64,000 nt of DNA, from assembly GCA_026982695.1 (NCBI GenBank), contig JALSGS010000034.1:124001-188000 (forward strand), given 5' to 3'. The position numbers were made by a program, and so were the translations under genes. Positions 15,066 through 24,537 of the stretch are shown here, one piece after another. The notes beneath the pieces were generated by a model, which made no database searches, was not told the DNA's origin, and saw only the letters and a program-made list of their open reading frames with translations. Source of the DNA: Saprospiraceae bacterium (GTDB taxonomy: Bacteria > Bacteroidota > Bacteroidia > Chitinophagales > Saprospiraceae). The first letter of the stretch is position 1. Each line of letters begins with the position of its first letter.

Positions 15066-18000
15066 TTAAAAGTCTAACCCCATTGAAATATGCAAACGGG
15101 GATCTTGACGTACACGCGTCTCAACGCCCCAGCCGTAATCAAACCGGATAAAATAGCCAAATAACATAGTGCGAAGGCCTACGCCATAGCTGTATACAAA
15201 TGGATCCCTGAAGTAATTGACCCGTACAGTTACTTGTGGGTTGGAGATGATAGAGGTATTGAGAGGGCTGTCCTTACTATATGGGGATTTGCCCACCCAC
15301 GCTGTGCCGCCATCAAAGAAGCCAATCAATTGGAAGTTTTTGATCAGAGAAGACTGGGTACGGGGTAATACATATCTAAATAAGGGCAATCGGAATTCCA
15401 CATTGCTCAGAATGAAAGAGTTGCCGTTCCGTATATTATACCTAAATCCTCTTAAATGAGGGCTTACCGTTTGGTAGGCAAAATCAGTTGTAAAAGGTTG
15501 GGGTATATCTTGATTAAATGATTGGAACAGCCAACCATCGGTACCTCCTAAGAAAAACAAGATCTTCTCACTGCCAAAAGAAGTAGCTCCAGCAAGACGA
15601 GCCGCTAAAACTGAATACTTCAATACGCGTTGGTAATGGCGTGCATCAAAACCTATGATGGTCATAAAACCTTTTTCTAAGTCGATATCAGGATTTTGAC
15701 CTAACTGTACATTGAATTTCTTGACCAATTCGCTATATACTTTGTAACGGCTTCCATTTTTGATATTTAGTGCCACATCAAGCGTGTTGTCGAATACATA
15801 TTCTACTCGCAGGCCAATGCGTTTTTCCCTTAAGGTAGTTGTGTTGAGTGTAGTGGCATCTGTGGCCAACTGTATCGTGCGGTCAAATCGGAGCGAAGTA
15901 GTGGCGCGCAGGCTGCGGAAGATGTCTAAGGGATAGCGCAATTGGTATTGAAGTAAGACGATCTGAGACTCTGTTTTGGGAGGAACCAGTGCCGTAGGTG
16001 TAGGATCGTCACTAAAGCGCAAAGCGCGTCGATAAAAGGCATATCGCTTATCGAGGCGTTTTTTTCGATTGTCAAAGGTGAAGAAGTATTCTGTACCATT
16101 GAAAGAAGTAGGCAACCGCAAGCCACCTTCAAGTTGATAGTCTTCGAATAAGTCCTTAAAGTTGGCCTTGAACAGGATACCTGGAGGTGGATAGCCGAAG
16201 TCTATAGGTGTGCCGGCATAGCTGTTTAAGCCATCGAAAAGCTGGGTATTGTCTAGTTGCGTAGTTACAAACTCAGTACGGAATTTGAGGCGGTAAGGCA
16301 CAATGCGTCCAGGCTGGAATTTATATATAGGGTGCAGATTGGGCGGTGTTTCCAAGGCTACTACAGGTGGGTAATATTGGGGTTGCTGTAGGTCAGGTGT
16401 AAGCGACCATGGTTGTGTAGGTGATAAGTCTTGGGCGATGGTATCTTCTTCCCATGGGGCGGGAATGGCTTCGTCATCGAATTCGCTCTGAAATAAGTAG
16501 TCGTGCACTATGTCTTGTGCTTGGTCTGTACTGTCGGCTACAGGTGGTGAGGCAGTAGTAGTATCGACAAGGGTGGGAAGTGTATCTGTTTTTGAAGCAT
16601 TGTTCTTGACTTGATCAGTTTGTTGTTGATCTGAGTCTTTTTCAAGTCGTTCTCGGAAAAGTGTATACGAAGGGGTGGTTTGGTGTGAAGGAGTTAGGGG
16701 TTCTACAAATACGCGTGGTGTTTGATGGATATACATCATTTGTGCTACTGTACCAGCTTGTGGTGCTGCATGTTGTAATCGGATTGATCGATTATAATTG
16801 GTAACGAAGTGGTTGATTGCACGCTCTTTGTATATAGGTCGGAGAAATACAGTATCTACACGTTTGAGGGAAGCTGAGTCCAACAAAGTCAATAAGCTGG
16901 AGTCGGGGTGAAGGATTAGCTCTGTTTGATTTTCCATGCGCACTACCTTGTCGTAGTGATGCAGGTAAGTTTCGAGGTACCCCAACTTGCGATTGACAAT
17001 GCCTGTTTCGTCGGTGAGAAAACCAAACCAAGTCGTATCGATAGCGATGGGTTGGCGTTCGTTGGCCAGTGGTGTATGCGTTACGCGTACAAACTCCGAA
17101 GGCTTGTGTGTTAAATCGTAATAGAATATGTCAAAAGTACCTATAGGTAACATGGTGTCCAATCGAGGGGCATCCCGTTTTAAAGAGTCTATGCGGTTGG
17201 AGGCAAATAAAATCCCCTTTCGGTTGCGCACATTGACGACGACCACATCCAGATCGTCCCAGAAGTCATTGGTGATACGTTGTGATTGTCGCGTGGGAAT
17301 TGAGTAGATGAAAATGTCAGAAAATCCATTGACCGATGCACTGAATACCAATTCATTGGCTGATAGATAATCCATGCTAAATATGCGATGGTAGTGCTCG
17401 GGCAAGGGTGTTTCTTCTTCACTGTTCAGATAGTCGTTGATGCGGCATAGCTTTAATTGGTCGCGCCATTCGTATAGGATGGCGAGTTCCTGGCTATTAG
17501 GGCTCCAAGCTAAAAGGGGGTAGTTGTAGTCGGTAGCTTGAAAAGCATTGCGAAACCCTGCATGAAATACTAGCTTCCTTTGCCCATTTTGCACATCTTG
17601 TATCCATACTCGATATCGTCCGATTTCATTGAGCACATAAGCAACTTTTTTTCCATCGGGGCTAATTTTGAGCTGGGTCAAGGGTAATCGACGCTTGTTT
17701 TTAAAAGGAATGGATACGGCTTCGTCGGGAGGAGAGGCGAGCTTTAACTCACCTCGATAGCGTTGGGTAAAATAGTTTTTCCAGCTTTCAGCTGTTTTGC
17801 TGAAGGTGCTCCCCAATACGTACAAGAATCCACTTTCCACACTGCGGTTGATACGCGTGAGGTAAAGCAAATTGGATACAGTAGGTACACCAAAGTGTTC
17901 GCTAATAAAATACCAAAGCGAATGTCCAGCCAATCGTGGGTTGACTTCTGCAAGGGCTTCAAAATCTTCGTATTGACCACTCAGTAGTGCGTCTCGAAGT

Positions 18001-18584
18001 TGTTCGTCTAATTCAGTATTCCAGTGTGTGCTTACAAAGGCAATCAGACCTTCCTTGAACCAGACGGGCAAGTTGAACAGTACGGCATTTTGCACGATTT
18101 CTTGCAGGTTAGATCCAAACAAAAGGGCGTTGAGATATACAGAAGCTATCCCTTCTCGGATTTGTCGTCGTAGGTTTCGATGATTGCCGTCAAAGTACAC
18201 GAATATTTTATTGCCCCGAATTTTGGTTTGTCCAGTGGCATGTTCAAAAGCTTCTTCACTTCCGATATTGCTTTGTTTTAGATCTGTCAAGTCGGTGTAT
18301 ACGATGATTTCGAGCTTGTCGTTGATGCGATGGTCGATAATGCCTTGTATTTCGTAAAAGTCGTATTCTGCCAGCTGTACAGCAGCTTGCCCTACATTGC
18401 GCCCTTTTCCGTACCAGTAGGTGATAAAGTTGGCACTTTCATACATGAGCCATTCTTCAAAATCGTCATGGTATTGAACTCGGTTTTTTCCAAAGTTCGT
18501 CTGCATCGTTTGGGCTTTTAATGGGCAAAGCCATCCAGCCAGAACGACTATGAGTACAATGTTGAGGTGAAGAATTTCTCTCAT
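15066..18584 (-). CDS. Large TolB-like protein with N-terminal peptidase-MA-like region and C-terminal outer-membrane barrel
   Basis: 1172 residues from ATG 18584, which starts a signal peptide (MREILHLNIVLIVVLAGW) and follows a -7 box; the ATG at 18677 lies before that box. Residues ~25-270 resemble a peptidase-MA-like domain (PVWFKEGLIAFVSTHW; the usual HExxH is not present, so probably inactive). Residues ~300-560 are WD40/TolB-type propeller repeats (ISPDGKKVAYVLNE, WSPNSQELAILYEW). A low-complexity Thr/Asp/Gln linker (~660-790) leads to a C-terminal barrel ending HISMGLDF, like Omp85/BamA-type barrels. Bacteroidota proteins of this build are usually annotated as TolB or translocation proteins. 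Role unknown; location is the periplasm and outer membrane. Confidence 0.8.
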   Translation of the reverse strand: MREILHLNIVLIVVLAGWLCPLKAQTMQTNFGKNRVQYHDDFEEWLMYESANFITYWYGKGRNVGQAAVQLAEYDFYEIQGIIDHRINDKLEIIVYTDLTDLKQSNIGSEEAFEHATGQTKIRGNKIFVYFDGNHRNLRRQIREGIASVYLNALLFGSNLQEIVQNAVLFNLPVWFKEGLIAFVSTHWNTELDEQLRDALLSGQYEDFEALAEVNPRLAGHSLWYFISEHFGVPTVSNLLYLTRINRSVESGFLYVLGSTFSKTAESWKNYFTQRYRGELKLASPPDEAVSIPFKNKRRLPLTQLKISPDGKKVAYVLNEIGRYRVWIQDVQNGQRKLVFHAGFRNAFQATDYNYPLLAWSPNSQELAILYEWRDQLKLCRINDYLNSEEETPLPEHYHRIFSMDYLSANELVFSASVNGFSDIFIYSIPTRQSQRITNDFWDDLDVVVVNVRNRKGILFASNRIDSLKRDAPRLDTMLPIGTFDIFYYDLTHKPSEFVRVTHTPLANERQPIAIDTTWFGFLTDETGIVNRKLGYLETYLHHYDKVVRMENQTELILHPDSSLLTLLDSASLKRVDTVFLRPIYKERAINHFVTNYNRSIRLQHAAPQAGTVAQMMYIHQTPRVFVEPLTPSHQTTPSYTLFRERLEKDSDQQQTDQVKNNASKTDTLPTLVDTTTASPPVADSTDQAQDIVHDYLFQSEFDDEAIPAPWEEDTIAQDLSPTQPWSLTPDLQQPQYYPPVVALETPPNLHPIYKFQPGRIVPYRLKFRTEFVTTQLDNTQLFDGLNSYAGTPIDFGYPPPGILFKANFKDLFEDYQLEGGLRLPTSFNGTEYFFTFDNRKKRLDKRYAFYRRALRFSDDPTPTALVPPKTESQIVLLQYQLRYPLDIFRSLRATTSLRFDRTIQLATDATTLNTTTLREKRIGLRVEYVFDNTLDVALNIKNGSRYKVYSELVKKFNVQLGQNPDIDLEKGFMTIIGFDARHYQRVLKYSVLAARLAGATSFGSEKILFFLGGTDGWLFQSFNQDIPQPFTTDFAYQTVSPHLRGFRYNIRNGNSFILSNVEFRLPLFRYVLPRTQSSLIKNFQLIGFFDGGTAWVGKSPYSKDSPLNTSIISNPQVTVRVNYFRDPFVYSYGVGLRTMLFGYFIRFDYGWGVETRVRQDPRLHISMGLDF

Positions 18585-18604
18585 CTTTGAGTGCAGTTTT
18601 GATC

Positions 18605-18612
18605 CAAAACTA
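18605..18612 (-). promoter_or_regulatory. Candidate -7 box (TAGTTTTG) for the TolB-like gene
   Basis: Minus-strand TAGTTTTG matches TAnnTTTG and lies 20 bp before the ATG at 18584. No obvious TTG partner is seen upstream. Confidence 0.4.
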
Positions 18613-18806
18613 TGTGGGCTATAAGTGTGTGCTAAGTGTTCGCGTGTGGGCGTTGGTATTTTTTCCAAGTTGCACACATTTCAGACCAAAGACAATGATA
18701 CGATACAGTAAACAGCTTGAGTACCAAATATTTTAGTATTTTTAATATATAGTGGGATATATCGTGCAATCAAGTTGTAGGCGAATTCTGGTTTTTCAAA
18801 AAACGA

Positions 18807-19478
18807 ATGACGATGATTCATGTTGTTTCTTTTGTATTTAACCCTTTTCAGGAAAACACTTGGGTGCTATACGATGATACGGGGGAATGTGTGATTATTG
18901 ACCCGGGATGCTATGATGAAGGTGAGCAGGAACAACTGCGTCAGTTTATCGTTCAGCATCGGCTCACTCCCGTACAATTGCTCAACACCCATTGTCATCT
19001 TGATCACATTTTTGGAAATGCTTTTGTTCATAAGCAATGGAATTTGGCGCCTCAGATTCATCGTTTGGAGTTGTCATTTTTGGAGCGTGCACCCCAGATC
19101 AGCTTGATGTATGGTGTATTCATGGAGCACCCTTCTCCTGGACCTTCGGGCTGGCTTGAGGAAGGACAAGTGATTCAATTTGGTCACAGCCATTTGGAAG
19201 TGCTTTTTGTGCCGGGGCATGCACCGGGGCATGTAGCATTTTATGCACCTAATGAAGGGTTTGTGGTAAGTGGTGATGTGCTTTTTTACGACAGCGTGGG
19301 GCGTACTGATTTGCCTGGTGGTCATTGGCCTACTTTGCTACAAAGTATTAGAAAAAAGCTTTTTGTCTTGCCGGATACTACCCGTGTATTACCTGGTCAT
19401 GGCCCGGAAACAACTATTGGTAGAGAGAAAAAGTATAATCCTTTTTGCGGGCCAAATGCAGTGAATGATGGTAAATGA
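18807..19478 (+). CDS. MBL-fold metallo-hydrolase (glyoxalase II-like, YcbL type)
   Basis: 223 residues, cytosolic metallo-beta-lactamase fold. Metal ligands are all visible: THCHLDH (His62, His64, Asp66, His67), FVPGHAPGH (His138), VSGDVLF (Asp157) and LPGHGPET (His198). The length and the SVGRTDLPGG motif match the GloB-like/YcbL branch, small hydrolases related to hydroxyacylglutathione hydrolase but lacking its C-terminal substrate domain. Exact thioester substrate is unknown. It may start at codon 1 or codon 3. It diverges from the TolB-like gene. Confidence 0.9.
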   Translation: MTMIHVVSFVFNPFQENTWVLYDDTGECVIIDPGCYDEGEQEQLRQFIVQHRLTPVQLLNTHCHLDHIFGNAFVHKQWNLAPQIHRLELSFLERAPQISLMYGVFMEHPSPGPSGWLEEGQVIQFGHSHLEVLFVPGHAPGHVAFYAPNEGFVVSGDVLFYDSVGRTDLPGGHWPTLLQSIRKKLFVLPDTTRVLPGHGPETTIGREKKYNPFCGPNAVNDGK

Positions 19479-19861
19479 GAAAGCGTAATGTGAATTTTCC
19501 TCTGCGTGAAACAAAGAAAGTAGGCTTTCGTATCCATATAATAGATTATATGGGGGCAAGTTTTTTTGCTTTTCTTCTCCATCGGTTGGGTCTGTTTGCG
19601 CTGTTTTTAATATCTTAGCGAGTCAATTGCTATGCAGTTGGGATCGGGTGAATGCATTGTCGCATTTGCAGTGAAAATCAATATAGCAAACATACACGTG
19701 AGAAAACTGGTGGTTCCTACCTAACAGCACTGTCTGTGTTCGGTGGAGGAAGTGCTCGCCGCAAATCCTTCTTTAAGCAAGCTTACTATGTCACCAGTTT
19801 CTCGAAGCTACACTATTTCTGTGTTGCAAGGATTGGATTATGCATCATAAACAGCAGCGCA
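19479..19861. other. Intergenic region of about 380 bp, no gene seen
   Basis: It holds the palindrome 19534-19553 followed by a T-run. Open frame continues upstream of the TPR gene to 19652 but that stretch has irregular composition and no family resemblance, so I treat it as leader. Confidence 0.5.
19534..19567 (+). terminator. Palindrome with delayed T-run, possible weak terminator
   Basis: CCATATAAT AG ATTATATGG (19534-19553) is a perfect 9-bp inverted repeat. Seven T residues follow from 19561, seven bases after the stem. The gap to the T-run and the AT-rich stem make it atypical; it could instead be an operator. Confidence 0.4.
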
Positions 19862-20818
19862 ATGAATACGTTTAAATTGATTTTTTCTGGTAGGCTCGAT
19901 TTTGGTAGCCAGCGCAGCTACGAAAAAGTAGTACAGTTTTATCAGCAGCGTAGTGAGGATCACTATCGCAATGCTGTTCTCCTAAAACCTGAAGAAATTT
20001 TTGATGAAAAGGAGCTTGCTTTAATCGTGCCTCGACGTATCTGGCCAGAGGCCAATGAAAAACACTGGCGTAACACGGTAAAGTTGCTTCAATACGTGGC
20101 GCAGTTTGCTGTAGCAGGAGTATTTAAAGTGTGGGTGATCAAAGATCGGCAGCTTGTTGATCGTTTTTTCATTGAGCCGGAAAGTGATAAAGGTGCTGTG
20201 GTAGCTTTTCGCAAGGGCCGTGCTTTGTTGGACCAGAGGGGGCAAGAAATGGAAGCACGTGCTGCTCTTGACAAAGCTATTGCCAAGTTTGAGCGGCACT
20301 CCATGGCCTATGCTTATAGGGGCTATGTGAACTATCGCCTTCAGAATTTTGATGATGCATACTACGACTTTACTAAAAGTATTCACTTGCATGAAGGGAA
20401 TGCTGAAGCATGGCTAGGGCGTGCACGTGTATACATGCGCCGACAAGAGTGGGCTAAAGCCATATCAGACTTGGAGCAAGCCTTAAAGTGCTCCATACCC
20501 CATGAGCCTATCTATTGGGAGAGTCGCCGACTTAAGGGGCAATGCCATATGAAAGAACACTCTTGGGAAGCTGCTGTAAATGATTTTCAACTCATTTTGC
20601 GACGAGTCTTTAAGGAAGATGACCCCAATTATCGGTTTGTACCGGAAGTGTGGGCTGCGTTGGGTAGTGCATTGAAAGTGCTAAATCGCCTTGAGGAAGC
20701 TAAAAATGCCTTTGATCGCTATATGGTGGAAGTACAAAAGCGCGACATGGAGCCTGATGTAGATATACTTAGCGTCCGTAATACCGTGATTGATCAATTA
20801 GCTAAGGTGGCTGGATGA
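19862..20818 (+). CDS. Tetratricopeptide repeat protein, conserved in Bacteroidota
   Basis: 318 residues from ATG 19862 (MNTFKLIFSGRLDFGSQ). Residues ~1-110 form a distinct N-terminal domain (PEEIFDEKELALIVPRR, KVWVIKDRQLVDRFFIEP) that I do not recognise by name. Residues ~115-310 hold about five TPR units (YAYRGYVNYRLQNFDDAYYD, AEAWLGRARVYMRRQEW, AALGSALKVLNRLEEAKNAF), so a protein-protein adaptor role is likely. No signal peptide or membrane segment; cytosolic. An upstream extension to 19652 is open but unconvincing. Confidence 0.75.
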   Translation: MNTFKLIFSGRLDFGSQRSYEKVVQFYQQRSEDHYRNAVLLKPEEIFDEKELALIVPRRIWPEANEKHWRNTVKLLQYVAQFAVAGVFKVWVIKDRQLVDRFFIEPESDKGAVVAFRKGRALLDQRGQEMEARAALDKAIAKFERHSMAYAYRGYVNYRLQNFDDAYYDFTKSIHLHEGNAEAWLGRARVYMRRQEWAKAISDLEQALKCSIPHEPIYWESRRLKGQCHMKEHSWEAAVNDFQLILRRVFKEDDPNYRFVPEVWAALGSALKVLNRLEEAKNAFDRYMVEVQKRDMEPDVDILSVRNTVIDQLAKVAG

Positions 20819-20877
20819 GCTTTTGTATCTTGTAAGGTGGTCAATGATATTTTGCGGAGGCGTGGAGGGCTCTACCG

Positions 20878-20910
20878 AAAAAAGCTACTACGATTTCATA
20901 GTAGCTTTTT
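20878..20910. terminator. Bidirectional terminator between TPR gene and anti-sigma-like gene
   Basis: AAAAAA then GCTACTA (20884-20890), loop, TAGTAGC (20899-20905), TTTTT. It has an A-run on one side and a T-run on the other and sits between two convergent genes, 60 and 45 bp from their stops. Confidence 0.8.
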
Positions 20911-20954
20911 CAATTAGTATGGAGGCGTAGGTACTCGCTTTTGCGATTTATCTG

Positions 20955-21677
20955 TCATTTCAAATATTGAATGATCTTTTGCGCCTGTTGGTAGCGCCCT
21001 GATTGGGGAGGGATTTGCTGGAGGAGGCGAATCGCTTTTTCCCTTTCACCTTTTTTTGCGTAAGCTAATGCAGCAAAATACCACGCTTCGGTAGTCCAGT
21101 TTCCTCCTTTTGGAAAAGGTGTTAATAGGGCTACAGCTTCGTCGTAGTGACCGGCTTTGAACAAGGCAATTCCCTGATATAAAAGGGATAATGTGTCTGA
21201 GGGGTGTTGTCTGTGTAGCGTGTCAAGTACTTGAGCAGCCTGTAAGTAATGGCCTTCAGCAAACAGTTTAGCGGCACGTGTAGCTAACTCTTGATTAGTG
21301 CTACTTCGTTGGGTAAGCGAAAGTGGCGGATGGGTAGCAAATTGATCTAAGGGGTTTGGCCGGCCAATCCACCATATTACTATCAAGCCTATGGCTGCTG
21401 CTGCCGCAATAAGTTGCATACGTCTACGCCATACTACGCGCATTTTGGTTATAGGACGTACTCTTTTGGGGGCATTTCTGATAGATTCAATTTCACTTTT
21501 GAGGCGGTTGCGTGCAGCCCGCTTGCGGAGATAGCGATCCATGTCGAGACGCAACTGAGCTTCTTGAGCCAAGTGGGGTTCTTGCTCAAAACGCGCTTCA
21601 AAAAGTGCACGTTCTTGGCTATTCATCCTACCATCAATCCATTTTTCGAGTAGTTCTTTGTCCTTTTCCGAGATCAT
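20955..21677 (-). CDS. Membrane anti-sigma-like protein with C-terminal TPR
   Basis: 240 residues. Residues 1-85 look like a cytosolic anti-sigma zone (EKDKELLEKWIDGRM, ERALFEARFEQEPHLA is the usual helical start of such proteins in Bacteroidota). One membrane helix follows at ~87-105 (LIAAAAAIGLIVIWWIG). The periplasmic part (~125-240) holds TPR-like helices (AKLFAEGHYLQAAQVLDTL, YFAALAYAKKGEREKAIRLL). It starts 5 bp after the stop of the ECF sigma gene, so they are cotranscribed. By position it is likely the membrane partner that holds the sigma factor. No zinc-binding HxxxCxxC motif is seen. Confidence 0.7.
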   Translation of the reverse strand: MISEKDKELLEKWIDGRMNSQERALFEARFEQEPHLAQEAQLRLDMDRYLRKRAARNRLKSEIESIRNAPKRVRPITKMRVVWRRRMQLIAAAAAIGLIVIWWIGRPNPLDQFATHPPLSLTQRSSTNQELATRAAKLFAEGHYLQAAQVLDTLHRQHPSDTLSLLYQGIALFKAGHYDEAVALLTPFPKGGNWTTEAWYFAALAYAKKGEREKAIRLLQQIPPQSGRYQQAQKIIQYLK

Positions 21678-21682
21678 ACAAG

Positions 21683-22255
21683 CTAACTTTTGGCAAGGTG
21701 TTTATGAAAAAGTGTGCGCCACCGATCAATACATGCCTTTTTTCGTTGGTACACGGCATTTGCATTGGTCATGCCTAGTTTTTCAATGATAGTTTCCGGT
21801 TTGGCACCTTGAGCTACTAACTCTAAGAGTTTTTGGCACAACTGGCTGAGTTGAGTGAAGGTTTTATCCAAAGCTTCTTGGCGCAAGAAATCTTCCTCTG
21901 CAGCGATGGCCTGTGCTAGGAGGTCCTCCCCTTCACTTTCATATTGCGAAGGTTCTTCCATTCTTATGATTTCCACGCGTTTATTTTTTCGCAATTGGTT
22001 GCGCCATTTGTTTCGACATATGTTGAAGAGGAAGCCTCCAAAGGAGGTCATGTGGGTATTGGCTTTGCCACAATAGTTATCAAAAATAGTGAGTAATGCT
22101 TCTTGAAAAATGTCAGCAGCTTCTTCAGCATTTCCATTATTGCGGCAAATCCATCGATTTATTTCGGGCTCGTACTTAGCATAGATGAAGCGCAGAGCTT
22201 CGCTGTCGCCAGCACAAAGCGCCTCGAAAAGTGCTTGATCTGTCCAATGTTTCAT
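21683..22255 (-). CDS. ECF-type RNA polymerase sigma factor
   Basis: 190 residues. Region 2: FIYAKYEPEINRWI, then EEAADIFQEALLTIFDNY and FGGFLFNICRNKWRNQLRK, which bind core polymerase and the -10 element. Region 4: KLLELVAQGAKPETIIEKLG followed by NANAVYQRKKACIDRWR, a helix-turn-helix. Length and order fit the Bacteroidota ECF group. It is followed by a probable anti-sigma gene and diverges from the porE-like gene (237-bp shared upstream region), which suggests it controls envelope or secretion genes. Confidence 0.92.
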   Translation of the reverse strand: MKHWTDQALFEALCAGDSEALRFIYAKYEPEINRWICRNNGNAEEAADIFQEALLTIFDNYCGKANTHMTSFGGFLFNICRNKWRNQLRKNKRVEIIRMEEPSQYESEGEDLLAQAIAAEEDFLRQEALDKTFTQLSQLCQKLLELVAQGAKPETIIEKLGMTNANAVYQRKKACIDRWRTLFHKHLAKS

Positions 22256-22492
22256 GATGCGGATTCATTTGTGGTGGTACTTTCGGGCTCCAAAAGAAAG
22301 ATTGAAAATGTCTGAAAAACTCGCCTACAAGGCGAAAGTTACCCAATAGAGAAATAAAGTTATCGTTTGATCTTTGATTGCTGTGCAGGGCAAAGGTTTT
22401 CTTCAGGTTGTTGGGAAATATTGCGATAACTTGTCTATGCTGTGGAAGGAAATTGTGCAAGCTAATGTTGTACGCTGAAAACTGCGTGGCCA

Positions 22493-24418
22493 ATGTATTA
22501 CCGAGGCATTGTCGTATTGTTGTTGTATTTATGTGTTGTACCAGGATGGGGGCAGCGATTTGCAGATTCTAAAAACCTGCCTCGTGCTGCTTTAAAAGCT
22601 TGGGAAAAGGGTGTGGTTATGGCAAAGGAAGGGCGGCTTGAGCAAGCGGCTACCTATTTGCTTAAGGCTACAGAAATAGCTCCCGATTTTGTTGATGCAC
22701 TTTTTGCCTTGGCTAATGTGCGATATGACATGGGACAGCTCGAAGCAGCCAAATTGCTTTACGAGCAAGTAGTGGCATTAGCACCAGGATATAAACCTGA
22801 TTATTGGTACAACTTGGCATTGGTACAAATGAAATTGCACCAGTTTGATGAAGCGGCTATGCATTTTCAAAAGTATTTGGGTATGCAGCCGCACAGTGAA
22901 TGGAGACGCAGGCGGGCACAGCAGCACTTGCAGCACTGCAAGCAAGTGGCACCATTCTATGCGCATCCTGTTCCCTTCGAGCCTTTCAATCTTGGCCCGG
23001 GTATCAATACAGCTGAGCCTGAGTATTTGCCCTCCATCACTGCTGATGAAACAGTACTCGTCTACACGGCCGTGCGCAATGGGCAAGAAGACTTTTATCT
23101 GAGCCGACGTGATAGCACGGGCAGGTGGACAAAAGGTAGGCCTATTGAGTCACTCAACACTCCACTTAACGAAGGTAGCCAGTCAATCTCTGCAGATGGC
23201 CGATATTTAGTATTTGCTGCATGCAACCGAAGGGATGGGCAGGGGCGATGTGATATTTACTTTTCCGAAAAGACCTTGACCGGATGGACGGAACCCCAAA
23301 ATATAGGTCCACCAATCAACACCTCAAGTTGGGAGTCACAGCCTTCCATATCTGCAGATGGACAACGCCTTTTCTTTACAGCGCGTCGGCCAGGAGGCTT
23401 GGGTGGATCGGATATCTGGGTAAGTCATCGCCAGTTGGATGGTAGTTGGGGCACCCCGCAAAACTTGGGACCTGTGATCAATACAGCAGGTGAAGAACAA
23501 TCCCCTTTCATTCATCCAGATGGACGTACACTGTATTTTAAATCTACAGGACATATAGGCTTGGGCGGATACGATTTGTTCGTGAGCCAGCAGCGTGCGG
23601 ATGGTAGCTGGACTACCCCTCGGAATTTGGGCTACCCCATCAATACGGAATCCAATGAGGGCACACTTGTAGTGAGCTTGGATGGTCGTACGGCTTACTT
23701 TGATTCTGATCGGACGGATTTGCCTGGTCATCAGGGGTCATACGATATTTATGCCTTTGAACTGTATGAAGCTGTAAGGCCATCCCCTGTGACGTATGTA
23801 TCGGGCGAGATACGCGATGCGAATACTCATGTACCATTGCAAGCCATGGTAGAAGTGTTCGATTTGACAATGAATCAACCTTTGGCTCGTACTACAGCTG
23901 ATCCTCTAGGACGTTATCTTTTGTGCCTACCAGCGGGAGCAAAATATGCGTTGCATGCTTCTCATGAAGGATATTTGTTTTATTCAGCTCACTTTGCACT
24001 TGATTCGAATGCAGTGCCCGATCACCCATACCAGCTTGATATTTGGCTTCAGCCTGTGCAAACAGAATCTGAGAAAGCTGTCGTATTACGTAACATATTT
24101 TTTGACTTTGGATCGGCCGAATTGCGTCCTGAATCGGAAGAAGAATTGAGCCATTTGCTCGAGCTGTTGCGAGCACATCCCAAAATGAAAATCGAGATTA
24201 GAGGGCATACCGATAATGTAGGTAGCGATGTAGACAACCAGGCACTTTCAGAGGCACGGGCCAAAAGCGTATACGATTGGCTGGTTGCTCATGGCATTGC
24301 ACCTCAGCGATTGCGCTGGCGCGGTTTTGGCGAAACACAACCTGTGGCACCCAACGATACACCTGAAGGCAGAAGCAAGAATAGACGTATAGAGTTTGTC
24401 ATCGTTGCTGACCAATGA
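22493..24418 (+). CDS. PorE-like protein: TPR, PD40 propeller, carboxypeptidase-regulatory and OmpA domains
   Basis: 641 residues with a signal peptide (MYYRGIVVLLLYLCVVPGWG). Order: TPR (~30-150, AATYLLKATEIAPDFVDALF); PD40/WD40-like propeller (~165-425, repeats such as SISADGRYLVFAA, SISADGQRLFFTA, FIHPDGRTLYFKS, VSLDGRTAYFDS); carboxypeptidase regulatory-like domain (~435-520, VSGEIRDANTHVPLQAMVEV); OmpA-like peptidoglycan-binding domain (~530-641, FFDFGSAELRPESEEEL, IRGHTDNVGS). This is the architecture of PorE of Porphyromonas gingivalis, which anchors the type IX secretion complex to peptidoglycan. Similar paralogues exist, so the name is tentative, but a PorG-like gene follows by 119 bp. 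Confidence 0.8.
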   Translation: MYYRGIVVLLLYLCVVPGWGQRFADSKNLPRAALKAWEKGVVMAKEGRLEQAATYLLKATEIAPDFVDALFALANVRYDMGQLEAAKLLYEQVVALAPGYKPDYWYNLALVQMKLHQFDEAAMHFQKYLGMQPHSEWRRRRAQQHLQHCKQVAPFYAHPVPFEPFNLGPGINTAEPEYLPSITADETVLVYTAVRNGQEDFYLSRRDSTGRWTKGRPIESLNTPLNEGSQSISADGRYLVFAACNRRDGQGRCDIYFSEKTLTGWTEPQNIGPPINTSSWESQPSISADGQRLFFTARRPGGLGGSDIWVSHRQLDGSWGTPQNLGPVINTAGEEQSPFIHPDGRTLYFKSTGHIGLGGYDLFVSQQRADGSWTTPRNLGYPINTESNEGTLVVSLDGRTAYFDSDRTDLPGHQGSYDIYAFELYEAVRPSPVTYVSGEIRDANTHVPLQAMVEVFDLTMNQPLARTTADPLGRYLLCLPAGAKYALHASHEGYLFYSAHFALDSNAVPDHPYQLDIWLQPVQTESEKAVVLRNIFFDFGSAELRPESEEELSHLLELLRAHPKMKIEIRGHTDNVGSDVDNQALSEARAKSVYDWLVAHGIAPQRLRWRGFGETQPVAPNDTPEGRSKNRRIEFVIVADQ

Positions 24419-24537
24419 GCTATTGATGCAATGTAAATCCAAAAAATGTCGTTGGCCACTAGGATGCGTGTTTCAGGAGGTTTCGCTGGCAAGCTGGCTT
24501 GTGCTAACTTAGCTGCTCTTTTTAAAAAAATAATAAC

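Noticed and set aside
19652-19861. N-terminal extension of the TPR gene
   Set aside because: Extra 70 residues have irregular composition; the ATG at 19862 gives the start seen in homologues as I recall them.
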